From the NCBI GenBank assembly GCA_902475855.1, contig CABSBF010000085.1, positions 1-6,387 of the forward strand: a DNA stretch of 6,387 nt. Direction: 5' to 3'. Source of the DNA: an uncultured Eubacteriales bacterium. GTDB taxonomy: Bacteria; Bacillota; Clostridia; Oscillospirales; Oscillospiraceae. Position numbers and translations under genes: made by a program. The notes under the pieces were generated by a model, which did no database searches, was not told the DNA's origin, and saw nothing but the letters and a program-made list of their open reading frames with translations. The number at the start of each line of letters is the position of its first letter. Position 1 is the first letter of the stretch. Below, one piece after another: positions 1 through 6,156 of the stretch.

Positions 1-446
1 TTTTGGAACCCCAGGAGGGTAATGAAGAGCAGATCGTCCTGCGGTGGCGTCAGACTGGCTGTGAAGATGTCTTCAATGCTTCTCAGCTTTCGGACGGAAC
101 ACTTCGTTTTATTTGCCTGACAACGCTTTTGCTACAGCCCCATGAGCTGCAGCCGGCTACCATCATCGTAGATGAGCCGGAGCTTGGTCTGCACCCCTAT
201 GCGATCACGATTTTCTCTGAGATCGTGCGTCAGCTCTCCAATGAAAAGCAGATCATTATTTCCACGCAATCTGTAGAACTGTTGAATGAGTTCGATGTGG
301 AAGATGTCATTGTTGTTGACCGAAGTGATGCTGGTTCTGAATTCAGTCGGTTAGATTCAGAGCGGCTCAAGCTATGGCTGGATGGTAACTACACGCTGGG
401 TGACCTTTGGAAGAAAAACATTTTGGGAGGTAATCTTTCGAAATGA
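1..446 (+). CDS. AAA family ATPase (ABC/OLD-like, AAA_21 type), C-terminal part; 5' end outside the window
   Basis: This is the C-terminal 147 or so residues of a predicted ATPase; the reading frame is open to the window edge, so the Walker A half lies upstream. Numbered from the first full codon at base 3, it shows an ABC-signature-like QLSDGT (28-33), a Walker B run IIVDEPELGLHP (54-65) with D57 and the catalytic E58, and a switch segment ISTQS (86-90) where relatives usually have STHS. The tail, which ends in a DLWKKNILGG stretch, is typical of the stand-alone COG4637-like ATPases. In many genomes such ATPases are paired with a DUF4276 protein and placed near defence genes. Here the stop overlaps the next start (ATGA), and the next gene is a 59-residue protein, not DUF4276. 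The ATPase fold is clear from the motifs; the biological role (defence, DNA repair or other) is inferred and unproven. Confidence 0.88.
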   Translation, partial: LEPQEGNEEQIVLRWRQTGCEDVFNASQLSDGTLRFICLTTLLLQPHELQPATIIVDEPELGLHPYAITIFSEIVRQLSNEKQIIISTQSVELLNEFDVEDVIVVDRSDAGSEFSRLDSERLKLWLDGNYTLGDLWKKNILGGNLSK

Positions 447-622
447 ACGAGGAAAATGCGATCCTGCCCGCATGGGAACTACGCTCTCTGCCTCCCGAAC
501 AGTCCCTTTCCGCCGAATTGCTGGCGGCTCGGAATGACCGGAAGCACGGTGTGCAATATCTGACGGCAGAGCAGGTTCTATCCGACATGGATCGTGCCAT
601 AGCACGGGGTTCTTTGCTCTGA
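443..622 (+). CDS. Small protein of unknown function (59 aa), translationally coupled to the ATPase
   Basis: This 60-codon frame starts at an ATG that shares four bases (ATGA) with the ATPase stop codon. The sequence GGGAGGT lies at 425-431, about 11 bases before the ATG, and is a good ribosome binding site. The protein begins MNEENAILPAWELRSLP and ends with a predicted amphipathic helix (LTAEQVLSDMDRAIARG). I do not recognise a family with confidence. The layout of a short polar protein with an AEQVLSDMDRAI-type C-terminal helix resembles small antitoxins of the RelB/Phd class, but no toxin gene follows. It could instead be a small partner of the ATPase. It sits in the slot where a DUF4276 gene is often found after related ATPases. 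The overlap and ribosome binding site support a real gene; the function is unknown. Confidence 0.65.
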   Translation: MNEENAILPAWELRSLPPEQSLSAELLAARNDRKHGVQYLTAEQVLSDMDRAIARGSLL

Positions 623-634
623 GAACTCAGCTTC

Positions 635-662
635 GTTTGGAAGGAACCCGTTCTTTTCAAAC
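635..662 (+). repeat. Inverted repeat / hairpin downstream of the small gene
   Basis: The arms at 635-647 (GTTTGGAAGGAAC) and 650-662 (GTTCTTTTCAAAC) pair over 13 positions, two of them G-U, around a two-base CC centre. In RNA the real loop would be about four bases. It lies 13 bases after the stop at 622. No U-tract follows (next bases ATTTGGGG), so it is not a classical terminator. It may stabilise the 3' end of the upstream message or form the first stem of a leader for the next operon. Confidence 0.6.
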
Positions 663-694
663 ATTTGGGGCCCCTGACCCGTAAAAAAAGAATC

Positions 695-710
695 GCTGCC
701 GCACGGCAGC
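695..710 (+). repeat. Short GC-rich hairpin in the leader region
   Basis: GCTGCCG (695-701) and CGGCAGC (704-710) are perfect inverted arms with CA between them. As RNA this would be a 6-bp stem with a GCAC tetraloop. It lies 8 bases upstream of the strong terminator stem at 719 and may be part of the same folded leader. Confidence 0.55.
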
Positions 711-718
711 ATATTGCG

Positions 719-763
719 AAGGACGTACAGACTTGTAAAAAGTCTGTGCGTCCTTTTTATTTT
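719..763 (+). terminator. Strong intrinsic terminator, possibly an attenuator
   Basis: A 16-bp stem with a single G-U pair is formed by 719-734 and 740-755 (arms AAGGACGTACAGACTT and AAGTCTGTGCGTCCTT) around a GTAAA loop. It runs straight into TTTATTTT. This is a textbook rho-independent terminator on the + strand. It ends right before the AGGAGG at 765-770 of the next gene, which leaves no room for a promoter between them. It therefore either ends the upstream message and is read through, or acts as a regulated attenuator of the operon at 776-6092. Confidence 0.88.
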
Positions 764-764
764 C

Positions 765-770
765 AGGAGG
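765..770 (+). promoter_or_regulatory. Consensus ribosome binding site
   Basis: AGGAGG lies 5 bases before the ATG at 776. An ATG at 771 is too close and in another frame. This site fixes the start of the 75-residue protein at 776, although the frame is open further upstream through the terminator. Confidence 0.85.
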
Positions 771-775
771 ATGAT

Positions 776-1003
776 ATGAAACCCACCTATTCAAATGCCC
801 GGAAACTGGTATGGTATCCGGACCTCGCCTGCCCTGTCTGCGGCGGTGATGTCAATTCATGGGATAAACGATGCAGTCGTGCGCTGGGTTACCGGCAGAT
901 CGTATGTGAGGGCTGTATATCGGAGGAGTATCAGATCACGGTGGAAAATCTGCGCTGTGTGATGGAAAACCACTTTGGGCTGGTTCCGTGTCCGGGGATA
1001 TGA
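776..1003 (+). CDS. Small zinc-ribbon protein (75 aa)
   Basis: The protein has a four-cysteine zinc ribbon: C19-P-V-C22-G-G and C44-E-G-C47, about 21 residues apart, with additional cysteines at 33, 61 and 72. The knuckle CPVCGG is typical of zinc-binding beta-hairpins. Zinc binding is therefore likely, with nucleic-acid or protein binding as an inferred role. The start at 776 is chosen for the AGGAGG 5 bases upstream; the frame is open back to 665, but that part would be translated across the terminator hairpin. It is the first gene of the five-gene unit, and its TGA overlaps the next ATG (ATGA), so the two are probably translationally coupled. It has no enzymatic motif, and I do not recognise a named family. 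Confidence 0.85.
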   Translation: MKPTYSNARKLVWYPDLACPVCGGDVNSWDKRCSRALGYRQIVCEGCISEEYQITVENLRCVMENHFGLVPCPGI

Positions 1004-2109
1004 GCATGGAACAGAATCAACTGACCCGGGATCTCTACGCCGCTGGCTATACCCGGGAAAATCATCCCGACTTTGTGTACTGGAGTGATTGGCAGAATTT
1101 CGGCTACCGCTTTGAGGCGCTGCTAAAGTTCGTATGGGAAACACCTTGCGGCCTTTTGGTCGCTGGGGAAAGCTCTCTCGGGCGTGGCCTTGCCTGCAGC
1201 GACGCCTCGTTCCAAGGCATCGATTACTGCCCGGAAAATGACAACCCACTGCTGCGCTGCCCCTATGAACACAAGGACTGTCCACACAGCATCAGCGGCT
1301 TTCCTGTCCCTCTCTGCCCCTGCCACACCACTGGTAAGCGATATTCCTACGAGCAAAGCGCCGAGAGGGTGGAATCGGAGAGAAGTGAGAGACAGCACCG
1401 GCAGTACATGGAGATTACCGGCGGAGCCTACTGCGCCTGCGTGGTTGGCTGCAATGGCTATGATGGCGGCCGTGTTGAAGTCCAATACGATGTGGAGCAG
1501 TGTATTCGCTGCCGCTGCCAGAATCCTGTCTGCGTCATTCGCAAGCAGGAGCGGGACCTGAGCCGTGCCAATATCTTTTATGATGTGCGCCGCACATGGA
1601 TCACCCGCATTGGCTTTCTGGAGGAAAAGAAAGTACAGGTGACAAAGGGCGAGCGTGTGTTTCCCCATCCTGTGGCCCGAACGGACGCGGAGATTTGGCT
1701 GGAAATGAAAAAGGCGCACTTCAACCCGCTTTGGAGCAGCTCTGTGATCGACTCCCCGCACCTGACACCAGAGGATCGGCGACAGACATTTTTCAGCAAA
1801 ATGCACCGCCGGTACGGGGAGTATGATTACTTTGAATTTCACTACGATGTGGAGAATATCCGCATTGCCAAAAGTGAGCAAAGAGATCTTCTGCAGGATC
1901 TACGGGATGTGGCGGACGGCTTGGAGGTCGTACATGCGGTCGATCTCAAAAAGGAGCAGGCCGCCAAAAAGCGGGAGTCCCGGCAGCGGCGCAGGGAGCA
2001 AAAGGAGCGGCAGCTGAATAAGCGGCGCTCTCCGGCTCCACCCAAGGAAGAACAGCTTACACTACTGACGGAGGAGGAGCATTTCAGCAATGGCGATCAA
2101 ACTGGCTGA
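1000..2109 (+). CDS. Cysteine-rich protein of unknown function with basic C-terminal region (369 aa)
   Basis: Fourteen cysteines all lie between residues 50 and 178: single ones at 50 and 66; a first group at 77, 87, 94, 106 and 108; and a second at 145, 147, 151, 168, 171, 173 and 178. The second group contains CxCxxxC and CxxCxCxxxxC. This arrangement suggests one or two zinc or iron-sulfur binding modules. Residues about 180-310 hold no cysteine and look globular. Residues about 315-344 are a highly charged Arg/Lys/Glu helix (for example KKRESRQRRREQKERQ) that could contact nucleic acid or form a coiled coil. A short QLTLL (352-356) follows. I do not recognise the family. The start at 1000 is chosen because it overlaps the preceding stop (ATGA); GTG 988 and ATG 1006 are in frame and cannot be excluded. 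Position in the operon suggests work together with the methyltransferase-helicase. Confidence 0.85.
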   Translation: MSMEQNQLTRDLYAAGYTRENHPDFVYWSDWQNFGYRFEALLKFVWETPCGLLVAGESSLGRGLACSDASFQGIDYCPENDNPLLRCPYEHKDCPHSISGFPVPLCPCHTTGKRYSYEQSAERVESERSERQHRQYMEITGGAYCACVVGCNGYDGGRVEVQYDVEQCIRCRCQNPVCVIRKQERDLSRANIFYDVRRTWITRIGFLEEKKVQVTKGERVFPHPVARTDAEIWLEMKKAHFNPLWSSSVIDSPHLTPEDRRQTFFSKMHRRYGEYDYFEFHYDVENIRIAKSEQRDLLQDLRDVADGLEVVHAVDLKKEQAAKKRESRQRRREQKERQLNKRRSPAPPKEEQLTLLTEEEHFSNGDQTG

Positions 2110-2275
2110 ACAGACGAATGGGCCCCATATTTTCATGCGGCTCCGTCTGGACAGCGGCCGCGTCGAGGAGATCGACGCTTACATCACAGAGGAAGGCTGG
2201 CGCTATGTCACCAGCGCAGACCGCACCCCGGAGGTGCGGCTGCGGATCATTGCGGCGTTTCATACGCTGTATTGA
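2090..2275 (+). CDS. Small protein of unknown function (61 aa)
   Basis: This short gene starts inside the end of the cysteine-rich gene (20-base overlap, different frame). It has a GAGGAGG-type ribosome binding site at about 2071-2077, roughly a dozen bases before the ATG. The protein has no cysteines. It contains a likely beta-rich core (HIFMRLRLDSGRVEEI and EGWRYVTS) and a short C-terminal helix (EVRLRIIAAFHTLY). There is no signal peptide, membrane segment or recognisable motif. Overlap and ribosome binding site support translation. Function is unknown; as it is placed directly before the fusion enzyme, a small regulatory or bridging partner is possible but speculative. Confidence 0.72.
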   Translation: MAIKLAEQTNGPHIFMRLRLDSGRVEEIDAYITEEGWRYVTSADRTPEVRLRIIAAFHTLY

Positions 2276-2296
2276 CCTGCTTTCTATACATTTCAA

Positions 2297-2327
2297 GGGG
2301 AGGATGCCGTTTTTCGGCGTCCTCCCC
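2297..2327 (+). repeat. Strong intercistronic hairpin before the methyltransferase-helicase gene
   Basis: GGGGAGGATGCCG (2297-2309) and CGGCGTCCTCCCC (2315-2327) form a 13-bp, very GC-rich stem with one G-U pair and a TTTTT loop. No U-tract follows (next bases CATTTACAAAAAGG), so efficient termination is not expected. It lies in the 80-base gap between the 61-residue gene and the fusion gene and ends 9 bases before the AAAAGGA ribosome binding site. Likely roles are message processing or stability, or tuning expression of the large downstream enzyme. Confidence 0.75.
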
Positions 2328-2355
2328 CATTTACAAAAAGGATGTGATTTTGAAC

Positions 2356-5300
2356 ATGAAATACGAATATTACCCGAAAAGGCGGGCGGAGCAGGAGCGC
2401 AGAGAGCTGAATGAACAGATCCTCCGGCTGCTGCAAAGCGGAGCCTGCGAGCAGGCCGGTTTGACCGACGAGGACATTTTCAATCGCTATACCGGAGATG
2501 GCGGTCTGCATGGGCTGCGGCGCAGCGACTATGACAGCTACAACGCATTCAGCGCGGCGAAAAAGGAGCTGGAAAACGGCCAGTTTTTCACGCCGCCGCC
2601 CCTCTGCGAAATGATCGTTTCGGCCCTGCGCCTCTCCGACACAGATTTGGTAGCAGATCTCACCTGCGGCATGGGGAATTTCTTCAATTTCCTGCCAAAT
2701 GAACGCAACGCCTACGGATGTGAGGTCGATCCCAATGCCTGTGCCGTTGCCCGAAAGCTCTACCCGCAGGCACACATCGTACAGGGTGACATTCGGGACT
2801 ATGAGCCCCAAGCGCATTTTGACTTTGTCCTGGGCAATCCACCCTTTCACCTGCGCTGGGTCATGCCGGACGCCACCGTTATGACTTCCCATCAGTATTA
2901 CTGTCTGAAGGCGGCAAAGCTGCTCAAGCCCCTCGGTATTCTGGCAGTCATTGTGCCGGCGTCCTTTCTTGCTGACAGCTTCTCCGATAAAGGCGCCATC
3001 CGCATGATGGAGAGCCGCTTCAGCTTCTTAGGGCAGGTGATGCTGCCGGAGCACGCCTTTTCAGACAGCGGCGTTGACGGCTTTCCGACCAAGCTGCAAT
3101 TCTGGCAGAAGAAAAGCACCGCGGCGGACTGGGCACCCAAACGGTACTCGACGGACTGCGCGGACATCTATATTCCCTCCGGGCATCCGGTCATGGCAGC
3201 GACCGCGCTTTACGAGAAGTTTGTCATGGTCGCAAAGGCGGAGCTGGCAGGCAATCGGAACAAAGTCTTTCTGGAACTGGCACAACTCAAAACCACCAAG
3301 AGCACTTTTCTCTATCAGGTGAAGAAGTACCTGTATCAGATCCGAAGCCATCCGGTCACGCGGGAAAAATACGACGCCTGCTTTGCCTACGTTCACCGCT
3401 TTTATACCCAGAGGCAGCCGGCGGATATGCCCTATGAGGAGTGGCAGCGCGTGCAGCTTACCGAAGCAAAGGTGCTGACGTATCTGAAGCAGGCGCTATG
3501 CCGTCAAAACGCCAAGCCGGAGCGGGACGAAATTCGTCTGGTCAAGCAGAAATACAGCTTTGTCTACAAGGCATACAGCCGAAAGATGGCAAAGCTCCTG
3601 ACGGACAATATGCGTGCGCCGGTACCGATCTATCAGGCAGTGCTGGACAATAAGCCGGAGCGGTTTCCGGGCTATGCGCGGCTGCTGCGCCGGAAACGCC
3701 GGGAGTATGACAATCAGGAGCAGCCCTTTTCCGAGATGGCCGAAAACGCGCAGCTTGCTGACTGGATCGGCCGCTTTCAATATTGGGACGCTCAGAATCA
3801 TGCTTACATCCACCTGAATCCGCTCCAGAGCCACGATGTCAACCTGACGCTCCAAAAGCGATATGCCTTCCTGCAATGGGAGCAGGGCAGCGGCAAAACA
3901 CCCGCCGCCATTTTTACGGGGAAGCACCGCGTGGAAATGGGCGCTGTCCACAGTATATGGGTCATTTCCAGCGCCATCTCCATCCGCAACAACTGGGATG
4001 TGATTTTAAAGGGCGCAGGCTTTTCCTATGTGTTTGTGGAGCGGCTGGCTGATCTGCAGCGCATCCGACCGGGCGATTTTGTGATTCTGACGCTGAACAA
4101 GGTCAGCCAGTACAAAAAGCAGATCGGGCGCTATATCAAGCAGCTTGGCTATAAGATCCAGTTTATTTTTGATGAGAGCGACAACATCTCCAACCCCAGC
4201 TCCAAGCAGGCGCTTTCCGTACTGTCCTGCTTTCGCCGCTGCAAGTATAAGCTCCTGACCACCGGCACCAGCACGCGGAACAACATCTCCGAGTTTGCTC
4301 CGCAGCTGGAGCTGCTCTACAACAATTCCATCAACATGATCTCGTGGTGTCGGACGCTTTACAGCTATGATAAACGGTCTGCGGATATGGAGCACAAGGA
4401 AAATCCCTACTACGCAATGCCGATCCCTGCTTATAAAAAGGGCTACCGTCTGTTTGCAAATTCCCATCTGCCGGAGAAAATCACCGTCTTTGGTGTGGGG
4501 CAGCGAAATCAGGACATCTACAACGCTGACGAATTGGATCGGCTGTTGGGAAAGACGGTCATTACCCGCACCTTTGAAGAGGTCACGGGAAAGGACATCC
4601 GCCGTATCCATCAGATGCCGATCCCGTTTCTCCCGGAGGAGCGGGAGGTCTACAATATCGTGCTGAAGGAGTTTTACCGCATCCAGCGCGAGTATTACAG
4701 CTCGACCGGAAACAGCAGAAAGGACGCGCTGATGCGGCTCATTCAGCAGATCACCCTGCTACTGCGCATCAGTGCCGCTCCGGACTGCATGAAGGAATAC
4801 GAGGGCGAGACGCCGCTCAAGGAGATGGCTGTTGTGGAAGCCCTTGCCAGATGGCCGGAAGAAGTTGTAGCCATCGGCGTGCGGCATACAACGGTGTTGG
4901 ACCGTTACGCCGCCGCCATCCGTGAATACCTTCCGGACCGGCCCCTTTTTGTGGTGACGGGCTCCACCGTCACCTTCGCCAAGCGGCGCGCTCTGCGGGA
5001 TGCATTGCGGGACAGTCAGAACGGCATCCTGCTCTGCACGCAGCAGAGCCTTCCCTCCAGCGTTAACTTCGAGTTTGTCAACAAGATCATCATTCCGGAG
5101 ATGCACTACAACAACGCCGGCATGAGCCAGTTTTATATGCGGTTTGTCCGCTACACCTCCACGGAGAAAAAGGATCTGTACTTTCCCATCTACATTGGAA
5201 GTCTGGAATCCAACCTCATGCAGATGGTGCTGGCAAAGGAAAAGCTCACCATGTTTATGAAGGGGCAGGACGCGGATATGGACGAGATCTATGCCAAATT

Positions 5301-5397
5301 CGGTGTGGATTATGACCTGCTCTCCACGTTGATGACCCGCGAGACAGATGACGAGGGACATCTGCGTATCCACTGGGGCGAACAGAAGATCGCCTGA
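2356..5397 (+). CDS. N6-adenine DNA methyltransferase / SNF2-type helicase fusion (1013 aa)
   Basis: An N-terminal methyltransferase domain (about residues 70-250) shows QFFTP (76-80), a SAM-binding motif I variant DLTCGMGNF (from 101; relatives usually have DPxCGxG), the acidic GCEVDPNA strand, and the catalytic NPPF (161-164) of N6-adenine methylases. A helical, positively charged linker (about 255-490) follows. A superfamily 2 helicase of SNF2 type then shows Walker A EQGSGKT (509-515), motif II DESD (606-609), motif III TTGTSTRN (635-642), a motif V region (894-905) and motif VI QxxxRxxR (Q925, R929, R932). No nuclease motif is recognised. It probably methylates adenine in DNA while translocating, as an anti-restriction or defence enzyme; P1 DarB is a known methylase-helicase fusion but is much longer. 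Start: ATG 2356 is chosen; in-frame TTG 2350 has better spacing (7 bases) from AAAAGGA (2336-2342). Domains are certain; biological role is inferred. Confidence 0.93.
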   Translation: MKYEYYPKRRAEQERRELNEQILRLLQSGACEQAGLTDEDIFNRYTGDGGLHGLRRSDYDSYNAFSAAKKELENGQFFTPPPLCEMIVSALRLSDTDLVADLTCGMGNFFNFLPNERNAYGCEVDPNACAVARKLYPQAHIVQGDIRDYEPQAHFDFVLGNPPFHLRWVMPDATVMTSHQYYCLKAAKLLKPLGILAVIVPASFLADSFSDKGAIRMMESRFSFLGQVMLPEHAFSDSGVDGFPTKLQFWQKKSTAADWAPKRYSTDCADIYIPSGHPVMAATALYEKFVMVAKAELAGNRNKVFLELAQLKTTKSTFLYQVKKYLYQIRSHPVTREKYDACFAYVHRFYTQRQPADMPYEEWQRVQLTEAKVLTYLKQALCRQNAKPERDEIRLVKQKYSFVYKAYSRKMAKLLTDNMRAPVPIYQAVLDNKPERFPGYARLLRRKRREYDNQEQPFSEMAENAQLADWIGRFQYWDAQNHAYIHLNPLQSHDVNLTLQKRYAFLQWEQGSGKTPAAIFTGKHRVEMGAVHSIWVISSAISIRNNWDVILKGAGFSYVFVERLADLQRIRPGDFVILTLNKVSQYKKQIGRYIKQLGYKIQFIFDESDNISNPSSKQALSVLSCFRRCKYKLLTTGTSTRNNISEFAPQLELLYNNSINMISWCRTLYSYDKRSADMEHKENPYYAMPIPAYKKGYRLFANSHLPEKITVFGVGQRNQDIYNADELDRLLGKTVITRTFEEVTGKDIRRIHQMPIPFLPEEREVYNIVLKEFYRIQREYYSSTGNSRKDALMRLIQQITLLLRISAAPDCMKEYEGETPLKEMAVVEALARWPEEVVAIGVRHTTVLDRYAAAIREYLPDRPLFVVTGSTVTFAKRRALRDALRDSQNGILLCTQQSLPSSVNFEFVNKIIIPEMHYNNAGMSQFYMRFVRYTSTEKKDLYFPIYIGSLESNLMQMVLAKEKLTMFMKGQDADMDEIYAKFGVDYDLLSTLMTRETDDEGHLRIHWGEQKIA

Positions 5398-5417
5398 TTT
5401 CAGGAAAGGAACAAAAA

Positions 5418-6092
5418 ATGGACAAGTTTCATATTGAGCTCTATCCAAAGGCTGATTTGGAAAACGAATGGGCAAAGAACAAACACACTCCCGGCGCCAT
5501 GCCCTGTATGCGCTGCGGCGGCCCCATGCGGGAATCTCTTGCCGAAAACGCTCTGAGCCGTGCGCTGAATGTCTATGTCTGCCCTGCGTGCGGCATGGAC
5601 GAGGCCCTGCGGGATGCCGCGGGGAAGGTACTCCCCATAAGCGAATGGTACGCCGTGAAGCAGCGCCGTTTTGCGGAGCATAAGGACCCGCAAGCAGTCA
5701 AGCTGATGCCAGCCTGTGCGTTCATGGAGATCTTCTCCGGAGCACAGAAGACGCTGCCGTTGAGCGGCGCCCGGTATCCTGCTTCGCTGGTTGCCTATTC
5801 CCGCTCTGACTATGACGGGTGGCGATGGTGGACAACATGGTTCCCGGATGAAGAAATGCGCCCTGCTCCGGAGCTTGGTCTGGAAATCGACGCCTTCCAG
5901 TCACAGCTGCTCGCCCTGCCGGAATTCAAAACCCTGTGGGCGATGGAGCGAATGTGCCGGCTGTATGCCCAACCGACAAATGAGCCCACGGAATTTAATC
6001 TGTATGCGGAAACGGCACATTTTCAAATCTGGCTCCGCTTGATTACCCGGGAGCGGGACTATAACCTCTACACATATTTCTTCGCAAAATAA
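5418..6092 (+). CDS. Zinc-ribbon protein of unknown function (224 aa)
   Basis: The last gene of the operon starts 20 bases after the fusion gene, with AGGAAAGGA ending about 7 bases before the ATG. An N-terminal four-cysteine zinc ribbon is formed by C30-M-R-C33-G-G and C55-P-A-C58-G, followed by DEALRD; this CPxCG-x-DEALRD pattern is, from memory, common in hypothetical proteins of Clostridia mobile elements. Residues about 90-224 are a separate region rich in aromatic residues (SDYDGWRWWTTWFPDEE near 127-145, and FQIWLRLITRERDYNLYTYF near the end) with no recognised catalytic motif, signal peptide or membrane helix. A terminator follows 21 bases after the stop. A DNA- or protein-binding accessory role to the upstream methylase-helicase is an inference from position only. 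Confidence 0.87.
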   Translation: MDKFHIELYPKADLENEWAKNKHTPGAMPCMRCGGPMRESLAENALSRALNVYVCPACGMDEALRDAAGKVLPISEWYAVKQRRFAEHKDPQAVKLMPACAFMEIFSGAQKTLPLSGARYPASLVAYSRSDYDGWRWWTTWFPDEEMRPAPELGLEIDAFQSQLLALPEFKTLWAMERMCRLYAQPTNEPTEFNLYAETAHFQIWLRLITRERDYNLYTYFFAK

Positions 6093-6113
6093 GCGAATCG
6101 TTCAGACGCAGAA

Positions 6114-6156
6114 AGCCACCAGCCCTATTCTCTGAATGGAGCTGGTGGCTCTTTTT
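6114..6156 (+). terminator. Intrinsic terminator ending the operon
   Basis: AGCCACCAGC (6114-6123) pairs perfectly with GCTGGTGGCT (6141-6150), and CTTTTT follows. The loop can fold further (ATTC with GAAT, CC with GG, one bulged base each side). It lies 21 bases after the stop of the 224-residue gene and is the expected end of the 776-6092 transcript. Confidence 0.88.

Noticed and set aside
667..674. GGGGCCCC palindrome as an operator
   Set aside because: It is a single 8-base palindrome without a second copy or flanking symmetry; not enough to call a binding site.
1123..1881. 252-codon open frame on the minus strand
   Set aside because: It lies wholly inside the cysteine-rich gene, has no recognisable domain, and is explained by the high GC third positions of the + strand gene.
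2304..2414. ATG directly after GGGGAGG giving a 36-codon frame, a possible leader peptide
   Set aside because: The Shine-Dalgarno-like run touches the ATG with no usable spacing and is buried in the left arm of the 2297-2327 stem.
2293..2892. 199-codon open frame on the minus strand
   Set aside because: It overlaps the methyltransferase domain and the intercistronic hairpin, with no recognisable motif.
4006..4611. 201-codon open frame on the minus strand
   Set aside because: It is antisense to Walker B and motif III of the helicase; a composition shadow.
4759..5475. 238-codon open frame on the minus strand
   Set aside because: It is antisense to the helicase C-terminal motifs, which are clearly conserved on the + strand, and has no domain of its own.
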